Origin: Hyphomicrobiales bacterium
Lineage (GTDB): Bacteria; Pseudomonadota; Alphaproteobacteria; Rhizobiales; JAJFHB01
DNA: 35,136 nucleotides
Assembly (NCBI GenBank): GCA_021775615.1
Contig: JAJFHL010000095.1
Span: 1-35,136 of the forward strand
Direction of reading: 5' to 3'
Shown here: positions 22,201-30,708 of the stretch, one piece after another
How positions within the stretch are numbered: position 1 is the first letter of the stretch
Layout: every line of letters starts with the position of its first letter
Program-made: the position numbers and the translations under genes
Notes under the pieces: generated by a model
Told to the model about the DNA's origin: nothing
The model's input: only the letters and a program-made list of their open reading frames with translations
The model's database searches: none

Positions 22201-24036
22201 ATGTTGCTGTCGAAACAGATAAAGCTGATCGCGGCGTTCGATCACCGCGACATTTTCATCGACCCCGATCCCGACCCGGCGACCAGCTTCAAGGAGCGCC
22301 AGCGTCTGTTCAACACACCGGGGGTCACCTGGCAGGACTACAAGCCGGCGCTGATCTCGAAGGGAGGCGGCGTGTTCTCACGGTCGCTCAAGTCGATCGA
22401 GGTGAGCTCCGAGATACAGCAGGTTCTGGGACTGAAATCCAGAAAGCTCTCGCCGTTCGAGCTGATCCGGGCGATTCTCCTGTGCCATGCTGACCTTTTG
22501 TGGTTCGGCGGGATCGGCACCTATATCCGCGCCACCAGCGAGACCAATGCGGATGCCGGCGACCGGGCCAACGATCCGGTGCGGATCACGGCGCAGGAGC
22601 TCAATGTCAAGGTGATCGGCGAGGGCGCCAATCTCGGCCTCACCCAACGCGCCCGTATCGAGTTCGCCATGCATGGCGGGCGGGTCAACTCCGACGCGGT
22701 GGACAACTCGGCCGGAGTCAACTCGTCGGATCTCGAAGTCAACATCAAGATCGCCTGCGGCGCGGCTGAGGCGGCCGGGAAACTCACCCGGCCGGCGCGC
22801 AACAAACTGCTGGCGGAGATGACGGACGATGTCGCCGCCCTGTGCCTGCGAAACAACTACAACCAGACGCTCAGCCTGACCCTGACCGAGATAAAGGGCC
22901 TTTCGGAGTCTGGTTTTCTCAGCCGCCTGATGCGCTCCCTGGAGCATGAGGGGCAGCTTGACCGCGAAGTCGAGTTCCTTCCCGACGATGTGGAAATGAG
23001 CGAGCGCGAGGCCCAGGGCAAGCCGTTGACGCGGCCGGAGCTGTCGGTCGTGCTTGCCTATGCCAAGATCACCCTGTTCGACCGGCTTCTGGAAAGCCCG
23101 GTACCCGATGATCCCTATCTCACCCGGGATCTCATGCGCTATTTCCCGGCAAAGCTGCAGTCGAAGTACTCAGGAGAGATCGAAAGCCACAGGCTGCGCC
23201 GTGAGATCGTCGCGACGATGCTTGCCAACAGTATGATCAACCGCGGCGGTGCATCATTCGTGAACCGGATGGTGGACGAGACAGGGGCGAGCGCTGCGGC
23301 AATCGCCACCGCATACGTCCTGGCGCGCGACAGTTTCGGGTTTGTCGACCTCAATGGCGAGATCGACGGTCTCGACAACAAGATCCCAAGTGCGCTGCAA
23401 CTCGAATTGTATTCGTCGGTCCAGGAACTGGTGCGGCAGCAGACCATCTGGTTCCTGCGCAATGTTCCAGCCGCTGGCGACCTCGCCGCCAATGTGGCGC
23501 ATTACGGTGACGGATTGAGCGCCCTGGAGAAGGCGTTCGACAAGGTCCTGCCGCCCGATGCGCTGCGTGATGTGGTGGCGGAACAAAAGTCGCTCGCGGG
23601 CCGCAAGGTGCCAAAAGAGCTGGCGTTGAAACTTGCGCAGCTGAAGCACCTCTCGCGCGGCCCCGACATCATCCTGGTTGCTGCACGGAACAAGAAGCCG
23701 ATCGTCGATGTCGCCCGGGTGTTCTATGGGCTTGGCGGCAGCCTCAACATCGATCGCCTGGCTGCCGAGGCGGCTGCGGTGCCGGTTGTCGATTACTACG
23801 AGCGTCTTGCGGTGACCAACACGCTGGATGGTATCTTTGCCTCGCAACGCCGGCTCACTGCGCAGATCCTCGGCGCCGGCGGCACCAAGAAGAACGCCTG
23901 GGAAATCTGGTTCGGGCAAAACCAGAGCACCGTCGAGCGGGTACAGGTGGCGATCAACGAGCTGTTCACCGGCAACCTGACGCTGGCAAAGCTTGCGGTT
24001 GCGGGCAGCCACTTGCGGGATCTGTCGCAGGCCTGA
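19207..24036 (+). CDS. NAD-specific glutamate dehydrogenase, large 180-kDa class
   Basis: 1609 residues, the characteristic size of this GDH class. It oxidatively deaminates glutamate to 2-oxoglutarate and ammonium with NAD and normally works in the catabolic direction. The long N-terminal region (about 1-700) holds the ACT-like regulatory domains. The catalytic core begins near residue 815 with RGGLRWSDRPEDFRTEVLG and KNTVIVPVGSKGGFVPKK, followed by the NAD-binding domain (VGCGDMSGDVFGNGML, about 980-995) and GEGANLGLTQRAR. The C-terminal helical domain runs to 1609. The ATG at 19207 has a strong AGAGGGGG 6 bp upstream; the frame opens at 19144 but that start lacks one. Homologues in Caulobacter (GdhZ) couple glutamate use to cell division. 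Here it would drain amino nitrogen released by neighbouring catabolic enzymes, which is inference from position. Confidence 0.97.
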   Translation: MGADTQMKRLIKAAATQLSKKAGDKSSGHFAKTLFELGVEDEITAYDASGLAAIAASARSFAETKQPGRHKVRVFNPRDEKDGWDEEISVLQIVNDDMPFLVDSVLSLLGDLNAGIRLVLHPIFTLSRNRDGKFTGFMDDAAHGAPNVVRESFIHVHIDPVRDRAEREELEKQITSVLDDVRTTVLDWQQMRDRVEEAVSFYQTNPPPVAVDELAESIQFLQWLLDNHFTFLGIREYVFEGGGAKGELKAVPNSGHGILRDPKVQVLRRGTELVTITPELREFLMQPAPLIITKANVRATVHRRVHMDYIGIKQFDDRGQLSGELRVVGLFTSSAYTRSARMIPVLRRKVAYIMEHAGFGSEGHSSKALLNVIEQYPRDDLFQIDADLMLETAIGILQLEERPRTRLFVRPDKFDRFVSALVYIPRDRFNTQVRVEVGERLSAAYDGYVSIFYPAFPEGSLVRVHYIIGRTGGVTPSPDVPAVEADIVEIVKTWDDRLNEAIAGTYEAGRIGGLCDRYTGAFSGAYQEAFQPVGALRDIDLMEGIVDEGDLAIDFYRGADDASDTVRLKIYHQGEPIALSDRLPILENMGLRAIDERSYKVSWQGDAGAIVWIHDITLKAADGAAVKLEGVKATLEACFMAVWDGLAENDSYNALVLKENIGWRDISVLRAIGKYLRLGGMAFSAGFIEGTLVAHSGIAARLVKLFHARFELDANVSAKKRSSREKRLLSEIQSALQDVPSLDQDSVLGRFTNLITSALRTNYFQAADDGGHKPAIAIKIRSREVEGLPEPRPFAEIFVYAPDVEGVHLRFGMIARGGLRWSDRPEDFRTEVLGLVKAQQVKNTVIVPVGSKGGFVPKKLTPAFTRDEFLAEGIRCYKIFISSLLDVTDNIDGAELIPPRDVIRHDGDDPYLVVAADKGTATFSDIANGISEEKGHWLGDAFASGGSAGYDHKKMGITARGGWEAVKRHFREMDIDIQSTPFTVVGCGDMSGDVFGNGMLLSKQIKLIAAFDHRDIFIDPDPDPATSFKERQRLFNTPGVTWQDYKPALISKGGGVFSRSLKSIEVSSEIQQVLGLKSRKLSPFELIRAILLCHADLLWFGGIGTYIRATSETNADAGDRANDPVRITAQELNVKVIGEGANLGLTQRARIEFAMHGGRVNSDAVDNSAGVNSSDLEVNIKIACGAAEAAGKLTRPARNKLLAEMTDDVAALCLRNNYNQTLSLTLTEIKGLSESGFLSRLMRSLEHEGQLDREVEFLPDDVEMSEREAQGKPLTRPELSVVLAYAKITLFDRLLESPVPDDPYLTRDLMRYFPAKLQSKYSGEIESHRLRREIVATMLANSMINRGGASFVNRMVDETGASAAAIATAYVLARDSFGFVDLNGEIDGLDNKIPSALQLELYSSVQELVRQQTIWFLRNVPAAGDLAANVAHYGDGLSALEKAFDKVLPPDALRDVVAEQKSLAGRKVPKELALKLAQLKHLSRGPDIILVAARNKKPIVDVARVFYGLGGSLNIDRLAAEAAAVPVVDYYERLAVTNTLDGIFASQRRLTAQILGAGGTKKNAWEIWFGQNQSTVERVQVAINELFTGNLTLAKLAVAGSHLRDLSQA

Positions 24037-24048
24037 TATGCGGACATC

Positions 24049-24822
24049 GTGAGCACGCCTGAACATATCCGGGTCGAACGTTCGCGAGCGGTCACGACGA
24101 TCACGATCGACCGGCCTGAAAAGCGCAATGCCCTGGCGCTGCAAACGGTCGATGAATTGAGAGCGGCCATCGATGCGGCAGGGCATGACAGCGCCGTCCG
24201 GGCAATCGTTCTGACCGGCAGTGGCGATCGTGCGTTTGCCTCGGGCGCCGATCTTGCCGAAATCCCCGACGCCATGGATACGCCGGAAAACGCCTGGGCC
24301 TACGACAGCACCGTGGGCGCACTTTATGACGCTGTTATGCAGTCGCCGGTGCCGGTGATCGCCCGCATGCAGGCCTCTGCCATCGGCGGCGGCCTGATGC
24401 TGGCGCTTGCCTGCGACGTGCGGGTTTGCGCCGCGTCGGCGAGGATCGGAATTCCTGTCTCAAGGTTCGGCCTGATGTTGTCCCCCCTTGAGCACCGACT
24501 TCTGGTACGTGTAACCGGCCGCTCAAGGGCGAAGCTTCTGATGTTCACCGGCCGCCGCCTCGATGCCCGCACGGCGCTCGAGTGGGGTCTTGTCGACATT
24601 GTCGCCTATGACGGGGAGCTTGATGCCCTGGCGGATGCGCTCACCGCTGAGATTGCCGCCGGCGCCCCATTGGCCAACAAGGCCGCCAAGCTGTTGATCG
24701 ATTCAGAGGGCGAGGCAGAGCTGGCCCAGAACTGCTATCGCGAGATCTATTCCAGTGAAGACCTGAAGGAGGGTCTTGAAGCGATGGCGGAAAAACGCCT
24801 GCCGGAGTTCAAGGGGCGTTGA
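24049..24822 (+). CDS. Crotonase-fold (enoyl-CoA hydratase/isomerase family) protein with altered active site
   Basis: 257 residues from a GTG start, 12 bp after the glutamate dehydrogenase stop. The family fold is clear: ITIDRPEKRNALAL (18-31), the oxyanion segments FASGADL (63-69) and SAIGGGLMLALACD (110-123), and FTGRRLDARTALEWGLVD (166-183, shown as two halves FTGRRLDAR and TALEWGLVD). The two hydratase glutamates are missing: Val137 replaces Glu144 (GIPVSRFGL instead of the usual GQPE) and Lys162/Leu163 occupy the Glu164 position. A classical syn-hydratase reaction is thus unlikely; thioesterase, isomerase or decarboxylase-like chemistry is possible in this superfamily. An ATG at 24038 reads only four codons, so GTG is the start. 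Probably co-transcribed with the dehydrogenase. Confidence 0.88.
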   Translation: MSTPEHIRVERSRAVTTITIDRPEKRNALALQTVDELRAAIDAAGHDSAVRAIVLTGSGDRAFASGADLAEIPDAMDTPENAWAYDSTVGALYDAVMQSPVPVIARMQASAIGGGLMLALACDVRVCAASARIGIPVSRFGLMLSPLEHRLLVRVTGRSRAKLLMFTGRRLDARTALEWGLVDIVAYDGELDALADALTAEIAAGAPLANKAAKLLIDSEGEAELAQNCYREIYSSEDLKEGLEAMAEKRLPEFKGR

Positions 24823-24850
24823 CAGGGGCGCGCGCACAACTGGTAAGCGC

Positions 24851-24880
24851 TTGAAAAAACCAGACATGTTGACGTTTAAT
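24851..24880 (+). promoter_or_regulatory. Promoter candidate for hyuAB
   Basis: TTGAAA (24851-24856) and TTTAAT (24875-24880), 18 bp apart, lie in an AT-richer patch between the crotonase-fold gene and hyuA. The leader of about 30 nt is G-rich, with GGGG at 24905-24908 some 10 bp before the ATG at 24919 serving as a poor Shine-Dalgarno. The 96-bp gap and this element suggest hyuAB is a separate unit from the dehydrogenase operon. Confidence 0.4.
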
Positions 24881-24918
24881 CGAAAGGGAAAAGCGGGGGG
24901 CTTTGGGGATTTCAGCTT

Positions 24919-26943
24919 ATGCGCATGATCGGCGTCGACGTCGGCGGAACCTTCACCGACGCGGTCGTCTATGACCGGAACTCAGGCGAACTTTCCTGGA
25001 GCAAGGCATCGACCACACCGCAACGCCCGTCCGACGGGGTGCTTGCGGCGATCGACAGTGACGGCCTGGGTCTGGGAAATGTCTATCGCTTTGTGCATGG
25101 AACGACCATCGGCACCAATGCGTTTCTCGAGCGCAAGGGCACTCCGGTCTGGATGGTCACCACGCAGGGGTTTGGCGACACGCTGGAGATCGCCCGCACC
25201 AACCGTACGGTCCTCTACGACATTACTACATTGAAGGCGCCGCCTCTGGTCGACCGGCGTCACGTCTTTGAGGTCGACGAGCGGCTCTATGCCGACGGTT
25301 CGGTGGCGCGCGCTCTCGATCCTGAAAGGATCGTGGCTGTGGCGGAACGGCTCAAGGGGCTGAAGCCGCAGGCCCTTGCGGTGTGCTTCCTGCACTCCTA
25401 TGCCGCGCCGGACCACGAGAACGCGGCGGTTGAAGTGCTGCGCGCCGAACTGCCTGGCTGGTTCGTATCGGCGTCGTCGGACGTGTTGCCGGAGATGCGC
25501 GAATATGAGCGCTTCAATACGACGGCGCTCAACTGTTACATCGGCCCGGTGACCGCAGGCTATCTCGATACGCTGGCGCGCGAACTCAAGGCAAGGGAAT
25601 ACCAGGCGCGGGTTTTCATCATGATCTCCAGTGGCGGTGTGGTGACGGCGGAACGCGCGGCACGGTACCCGGTGCAGACGGTGCTGTCGGGCCCGGCCGG
25701 CGGGGTTGCGGCGGCGCAATACTTCGGTGGGCTCCTGGGGCTGGAAGACCTGATCACCTATGACATGGGCGGCACCAGCACGGATGTCTGCCTGATCGAC
25801 GGACTGCAGGCCCCGGTGACCACCGACCAGTATATCGAGGACTATCCGGTGCGCACGCCGCAGATCGACATTCACACTGTGGGCGCCGGCGGCGGCAGCA
25901 TCGCCTGGGTGGATACGGGCGACATCCTGAAAGTCGGTCCGAAAAGCGCCGGCGCCGCTCCAGGGCCGGCCAGTTACGGCCGCGGCGGGACCGAGGCGAC
26001 GGTGACCGATGCCAACCTGCTGCTCGGGCGGCTGTCGGACGATCTCAAGCTGGCGCAGAGCTTCGCATTGCAAAGGGCGCCGGCGGAAGAGGCGGTGGCC
26101 CGCGTCGCGGCGCGGTTCGAAGGCCTCGAGCCTGGTGACGCGGCCGAAGGGATCGTGCGTATCGCGGTTGCCCGCATGGTGAGCGCCATCAAGGAAATTT
26201 CGGTCTCGCGCGGGTATGACCCGCGCGATTTCGTACTTGTCGCCTATGGTGGCGCCGGCCCGTTGCATGCGGCGTTCATTGCCGAAGAGTTCGACATGGA
26301 ACATGTGCTGGTGCCGCCAAGCCCGGGCAATTTTTCAGCCTTTGGCGCACTCATATCCGATGTGCGGCACGAGCATGTGCGGACCCATGTGGCCGATCTG
26401 TCGGCGACGGATGCGGATACCATCGACAGCCATTTCGACGCCCTTGAACGCCGCGCGGTGAGTGAAATGGAGGCGGACGGCATGGACGGCGACAAGATCA
26501 CCAGCGCCCGCTCCGCGGGCATGCGCTATGTCGGCCAGTCGTGGGACCTGATTGTCTCACTGCCGGCCCGGCCGAAGGACACCGGCCAACTGGCGGACTG
26601 GTTTCATGAGGCCCATGAGCGCCGCTTCGGATACCGCATGGACGGAGAGGTGGAGATTGTCAGCCTGCGGGTTTCGGTGCTCGGCGAGGTCGAAAAGCCG
26701 GAACTGCCGCGCTGGTCGCAGGACGGCTCCATGGGCGATGCGCGCAAGGGCCGCCGCCCTGTGCGTTTTGCCGGAGAAACGCTCGTTGTCGAAGTTTTTG
26801 ACCGCATGGCGCTGCCCGGGGCATCGCGCATCGCGGGGCCGGCCATCATCGAGGAAATGGGGTCGGTGACCGTGGTGCCTCCCGGATGGAGCGCTGAAAT
26901 GGGCGACTATGGCGAGCTGCATTTGCGGAGGCAAAGCGCATGA
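24919..26943 (+). CDS. hyuA: HyuA: ATP-dependent hydantoinase/oxoprolinase subunit A
   Basis: 674 residues, standard for the A subunit, which provides the ATP-binding half of the cyclic-amide hydrolase. Motifs: GVDVGGTFTDAVVYD (5-19), HGTTIGTNAFLERKG (about 61-75), SGPAGGVAAAQYFG, TYDMGGTSTDVCLID (about 281-295), HTVGAGGGSIAWVD and the GGAGPLHAAFIAEE block. It is related to the first half of the fused protein at 5736-9461 but clearly a different paralogue. The stop overlaps the start of hyuB by 4 bp (ATGA), which implies coupled translation and a heteromeric complex. Substrate could be a hydantoin, 5-oxoproline or another lactam; acetone-carboxylase-like function is less likely without the third subunit. 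Confidence 0.94.
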   Translation: MRMIGVDVGGTFTDAVVYDRNSGELSWSKASTTPQRPSDGVLAAIDSDGLGLGNVYRFVHGTTIGTNAFLERKGTPVWMVTTQGFGDTLEIARTNRTVLYDITTLKAPPLVDRRHVFEVDERLYADGSVARALDPERIVAVAERLKGLKPQALAVCFLHSYAAPDHENAAVEVLRAELPGWFVSASSDVLPEMREYERFNTTALNCYIGPVTAGYLDTLARELKAREYQARVFIMISSGGVVTAERAARYPVQTVLSGPAGGVAAAQYFGGLLGLEDLITYDMGGTSTDVCLIDGLQAPVTTDQYIEDYPVRTPQIDIHTVGAGGGSIAWVDTGDILKVGPKSAGAAPGPASYGRGGTEATVTDANLLLGRLSDDLKLAQSFALQRAPAEEAVARVAARFEGLEPGDAAEGIVRIAVARMVSAIKEISVSRGYDPRDFVLVAYGGAGPLHAAFIAEEFDMEHVLVPPSPGNFSAFGALISDVRHEHVRTHVADLSATDADTIDSHFDALERRAVSEMEADGMDGDKITSARSAGMRYVGQSWDLIVSLPARPKDTGQLADWFHEAHERRFGYRMDGEVEIVSLRVSVLGEVEKPELPRWSQDGSMGDARKGRRPVRFAGETLVVEVFDRMALPGASRIAGPAIIEEMGSVTVVPPGWSAEMGDYGELHLRRQSA

Positions 26944-28985
26944 TGACCGTCGACCCGATCACCCTGGAAGTGGTCTGCGAGGGCCTGATCTCGATCGTAC
27001 GCGAGATGCGGGCCTCGATCATCCGGGCGTCCTACTCGCCGGCGATCTATGAACTCGACGACTTCTCCTGTGCCATGTTCAACGCCACGGCGGAAATGGT
27101 GGCGCAGTCCGACGACCATCCCGGTCATGTCATCCCGATGCCGTGGTCGGTGCGTTGCGCCATGGAGGATTTCGAAGGCGACATCGATCCCGGTGACATC
27201 ATCGTCCTCAACGATTCCTACCGCGGCGGCACCCACCTCAACGACGTGACATTGCTGTTCCCGGTGTTCGAGGGCGATGAGCTTGTGCTGTTTCCGGCGG
27301 TCAGGTCGCACTGGGCTGACGTCGGGGGCATGACGCCGGGCAGCTATTCAGGTCTTGCCACGACCATCTTTCAGGAAGGCCTGCGGATCCCGCCGATCAA
27401 GCTTTACGAGCGCGGGCAACCGAACCGGGCGGTGATGGCGCTGATCGAAAGCAACATGCGGCTGCCGGAACACCGGATCGGCGATCTCAAGGCCATGGTG
27501 GGGGCCTGCCGGATCGCCGAACAGAGACTGCGGGCGCTGTTCGAGAAATACACCCGCACCATGGTGATCGAATGCGTGCGCCTCAATCTCGACCGCTGCG
27601 AGGCGCGCATGCGCGAGCGGATTTCGGAACTCCCCGACGGCACCTATGAATTCGAGGACTATCTGGAATATTACGATGACGGCCGGTTCGATCCGGTGCT
27701 CATGCGCCTGGCGCTGAGCATCGCGGGCGACGAGGTGACCGCCGACTTCGCCGGCTCCAACGCTCAGGTTCCGGGCGTCGTGAACTCCTCGCTCGCGGTG
27801 GCGGGTGCCGGTGTGTTTGTGGCCTTGAAGGCAACCCTTGATCCGGGCGGGGCGGTCAACCAGGGCGTCTTTCGTCCGATCCATCTGAAAGCGCCGGAAG
27901 CGTCGATTGTCGATGTCAAGCCGGATGCGCCGGCGGGCGCCCACGGAGAGGTGCGCAAACGCGCGGTGTCAGTGATGCTTGGATGCCTTTCACAGATCGT
28001 TCCCGAGAAAGTGTCGGGCGACCTCAGCGGAACGTCGTTCCCCAATTCCATGGGCGGGCAGGACCGGCGGCGCGACCGCGGTTATGTCTTTCTCGAAGCG
28101 CCGGCCGGCGGCAATGGCGGTTTTGCCGGCGGTGACGGCTCAAGCGCCTTCATGAATGTGGATTTCGGCAATATCCGGTCGATCCACACCGCCGAACAAC
28201 TCGAAACCGAGATGCCGGTGATGGTCGAGCGTTCGGTTCTGCGGACGGATTCCGCCGGCGCCGGGCGGACCCGCGGCGGGCTTGGCCTGACCCGTGAGAT
28301 CCGGTTGCTGGACGGTGAGGCGGTCTATTCGGTGCAGAGCGACCGTGCGGTGATCCCGCCCTTTGGCGTGCTTGGCGGCACCAGCGCGGCTCCGGTGCGC
28401 GTGGCCATAGGCGTCGATGGTAAGGAAACCGACCTCAAGGTCCCGGGCAAGGCAACCGGCCGCACCATCCGCCAGGGTGAGAGCATTATCATGCAGTCGG
28501 CCGGTGGCGGTGGCTATGGCGACCCGATGGAGCGCGACCCCGAACAGGTCGCAGCAGACGTGGAAGTGGGTTACGTCACCGCGGAGGCGGCCAAGGAATT
28601 CTACGGCGTTGCCCTCGACCGCGAAGGCAAGGTTGATGAGATGGCGACCCGGACGGTGCGCGAAGTGCGCCGCAAATCGCTCGCCGGGTTGCACATTTCT
28701 GCGGACAAAGGATCGCCCTATAGCGGCATCAGGGGCCGCCAGCGGCGCCAGCGGCTGGCTCCGGTGACCGCCCGCAAACACGATCTTGAGGACGGAGACC
28801 TGATCGAGTTGATCGGCAGCCATGCGGCGCCTCTGCGGGCCTGGGTGCTCTATGACAAGGGCGTCCCACCGGACGTTGCGCCGCTCGACGATTTCGCCCG
28901 GCGGGTGCTCGGGCTCGACGACGCCAGCACCGTTCATCTGCGCAGACTGCCGACCATCATGCGGCCGGGACAAAGGGTCACGTAA
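26940..28985 (+). CDS. hyuB: HyuB: hydantoinase/oxoprolinase subunit B with C-terminal extension
   Basis: 681 residues. Residues 1 to about 560 are a normal B subunit: [20 protein letters not shown], the FSCAMFN region, [14 protein letters not shown] (about 92-105), [27 protein letters not shown] and the terminal [13 protein letters not shown]. About 575-681 is an extra domain not present in the fused paralogue. It contains a basic stretch ([10 protein letters not shown]) and a compact segment GDLIELIG followed by [10 protein letters not shown], ending in a basic tail. B subunits are usually about 520-600 residues, so roughly 100 residues are added. The ATG at 26940 overlaps hyuA; a second ATG at 26943 is an alternative start. 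It converges on purH with only 12 bp between stops. Confidence 0.93.
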   Translation: MMTVDPITLEVVCEGLISIVREMRASIIRASYSPAIYELDDFSCAMFNATAEMVAQSDDHPGHVIPMPWSVRCAMEDFEGDIDPGDIIVLNDSYRGGTHLNDVTLLFPVFEGDELVLFPAVRSHWADVGGMTPGSYSGLATTIFQEGLRIPPIKLYERGQPNRAVMALIESNMRLPEHRIGDLKAMVGACRIAEQRLRALFEKYTRTMVIECVRLNLDRCEARMRERISELPDGTYEFEDYLEYYDDGRFDPVLMRLALSIAGDEVTADFAGSNAQVPGVVNSSLAVAGAGVFVALKATLDPGGAVNQGVFRPIHLKAPEASIVDVKPDAPAGAHGEVRKRAVSVMLGCLSQIVPEKVSGDLSGTSFPNSMGGQDRRRDRGYVFLEAPAGGNGGFAGGDGSSAFMNVDFGNIRSIHTAEQLETEMPVMVERSVLRTDSAGAGRTRGGLGLTREIRLLDGEAVYSVQSDRAVIPPFGVLGGTSAAPVRVAIGVDGKETDLKVPGKATGRTIRQGESIIMQSAGGGGYGDPMERDPEQVAADVEVGYVTAEAAKEFYGVALDREGKVDEMATRTVREVRRKSLAGLHISADKGSPYSGIRGRQRRQRLAPVTARKHDLEDGDLIELIGSHAAPLRAWVLYDKGVPPDVAPLDDFARRVLGLDDASTVHLRRLPTIMRPGQRVT

Positions 28986-28997
28986 GTACCGTCCGGC

Positions 28998-30590
28998 TCA
29001 GTGGCGGAAATGGCGCATGCCGGTGAACACCATGGCGAGGCCGGCGTCGTCGGCCGCTGCGATCACCTCGTCGTCCCGCATCGAACCACCGGGCTGGATG
29101 ACCGCAGTGGCGCCGGCTTCCGCCGCCTTGAGCAGGCCGTCGGCGAAGGGAAAGAAGGCATCCGAGGCGACCACCGAGCCTTTGGCGAGCGGTTCGGACA
29201 GACCGGCCGCTTCCGCCGCCTCGGTCGACTTCAAAGCCGCGATGCGGGCGGAATCGATGCGGCTCATCTGGCCCGCGCCGATGCCGACCGTTGCGCCGTC
29301 CAAGGCATAAATGATGGCGTTCGATTTCACGTGCTTGGCCACCTTCCAGGCAAATTTCAGATCGCTCAGTTCGGTGTCGGTCGGGGCGCGTTTGCTGACC
29401 ACCTTGAGGTCGCCCGCGTCGAGCACGCCCGCATCACGTGATTGCACCAGCATGCCGCCGGAGACCAGTTTCATGGCAAGGCCTGCGGCGGCCGGGTCGG
29501 GCAGCCCGTCGGTAAGCAGAAGGCGCAGGTTCTTCTTCGCCGCGATCATGGCGAGAGCATCGTCGTCGGCGCCCGGCGCGATGATCACTTCGGTGAAGAT
29601 CTCCACTATGGCTTGCGCCGCCGTGCCATCGATCGGCCGGTTGAGGGCGACGATGCCGCCGAAGGCGCTCACCGGGTCGCAGCGCAGGGCACGCTCATAG
29701 GCCTCCAGAAGGTTCGAGCCGACGGCGACGCCGCACGGGTTCGCGTGTTTGACAATCACCACGGCGGCGCTGTCAGCCGGATCGAATTCGGCGACGCACT
29801 CGAAGGCAGCATCGGTGTCGTTGATGTTGTTGTAGCTCAGCTCCTTGCCCTGGATCTGGCGCGCCGTGGCAACACCGTCACGGTGTTCGGGCGTTGCGTA
29901 GAAGGTCGCCGACTGATGCGGGTTCTCGCCATAACGCAGGGCCTGCAGGCGCCGGCCGCCAAACGCCCGGAACTCGGGCGAGGTCTCATGGAGCGCGCCG
30001 GCGAACCAGGTGCTGATCGCCGCATCATAGGCGGCGGTTCGGGCATAGGCCTTGGCGGCGAGACGCTGGCGGGTGGCGAGCGCGGTCGCGCCATCGTTTG
30101 CTGCGATCTCCTCGAGCACCGCTTCGTAGTCCGCCGCATCCACCACCACCGTAACCGATGCGTGGTTCTTGGCGGCGGCGCGGATCATGGCTGGCCCGCC
30201 AATATCGATGTTTTCGATACACTCGTCATAGGCGGCGCCGGCGGCCACGGTCGCCTCGAACGGGTAGAGGTTCACCACGAGCAGATCGATATCGGCGATG
30301 CCGTGCTCGCTCTGCGCCTCACTATGGCCGGGATTGCCGCGCATGGCGAGCAGTCCGCCGTGCACTTTCGGGTGCAGGGTCTTGACCCGGCCGTCCATGA
30401 TCTCGGGGAATTCCGTTACATCGGAGACGTCGCGCACGGCAATACCGGCCTCGGCAATTGCACGCGAAGTGCCCCCGGTCGAAATCAGCTCGACGCCTCG
30501 AGCGCTCAGGGCTCTTGCGAAGTCGACCAGACCGGTCTTGTCCGATACGGAAATCAGTGCCCGCTTGATGGGGTTCTCGGATGTCGCCAT
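28998..30590 (-). CDS. purH: Bifunctional AICAR transformylase/IMP cyclohydrolase
   Basis: 530 residues, matching PurH in other bacteria. It catalyses the last two steps of de novo IMP synthesis. The N-terminal cyclohydrolase domain shows [19 protein letters not shown] and [15 protein letters not shown]; the C-terminal transformylase has [18 protein letters not shown] and the catalytic Lys-His in [11 protein letters not shown], plus [10 protein letters not shown] near the end. GAGGCGC lies upstream of the ATG at 30590; the frame extends to 30632 but those residues are not family-like. A 10-bp direct repeat (30643-30652 and 30670-30679) lies upstream and may be regulatory. Purine genes in alphaproteobacteria often sit near rsmB and the heparinase-like gene; here two genes intervene. 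Confidence 0.98.
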   Translation of the reverse strand: MATSENPIKRALISVSDKTGLVDFARALSARGVELISTGGTSRAIAEAGIAVRDVSDVTEFPEIMDGRVKTLHPKVHGGLLAMRGNPGHSEAQSEHGIADIDLLVVNLYPFEATVAAGAAYDECIENIDIGGPAMIRAAAKNHASVTVVVDAADYEAVLEEIAANDGATALATRQRLAAKAYARTAAYDAAISTWFAGALHETSPEFRAFGGRRLQALRYGENPHQSATFYATPEHRDGVATARQIQGKELSYNNINDTDAAFECVAEFDPADSAAVVIVKHANPCGVAVGSNLLEAYERALRCDPVSAFGGIVALNRPIDGTAAQAIVEIFTEVIIAPGADDDALAMIAAKKNLRLLLTDGLPDPAAAGLAMKLVSGGMLVQSRDAGVLDAGDLKVVSKRAPTDTELSDLKFAWKVAKHVKSNAIIYALDGATVGIGAGQMSRIDSARIAALKSTEAAEAAGLSEPLAKGSVVASDAFFPFADGLLKAAEAGATAVIQPGGSMRDDEVIAAADDAGLAMVFTGMRHFRH

Positions 30591-30642
30591 GATAATTGCG
30601 CCTCGCTTGGTGTCCGTTGCAGGCGATACCATGCTAGTTAGG

Positions 30643-30679
30643 TGAACAGAAGCGGGACGATGGAACTAATGAACAGAAG
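30643..30679. repeat. 10-bp direct repeat between purH and the M28 peptidase gene
   Basis: TGAACAGAAG occurs at 30643-30652 and again at 30670-30679, 27 bp start to start, in the 118-bp divergent region. Seen from purH it is CTTCTGTTCA repeated. The placement could be an operator pair or a small duplication; no promoter hexamers stand out around it. Confidence 0.35.
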
Positions 30680-30708
30680 AATGGTGGAGCCATGACGAGG
30701 TGCCCGGC

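Noticed and set aside
24886-24908. G-rich leader of hyuA as a G-quadruplex
   Set aside because: Only three separate G-runs (3, 6 and 4), so a stable three-tier quadruplex is not supported.
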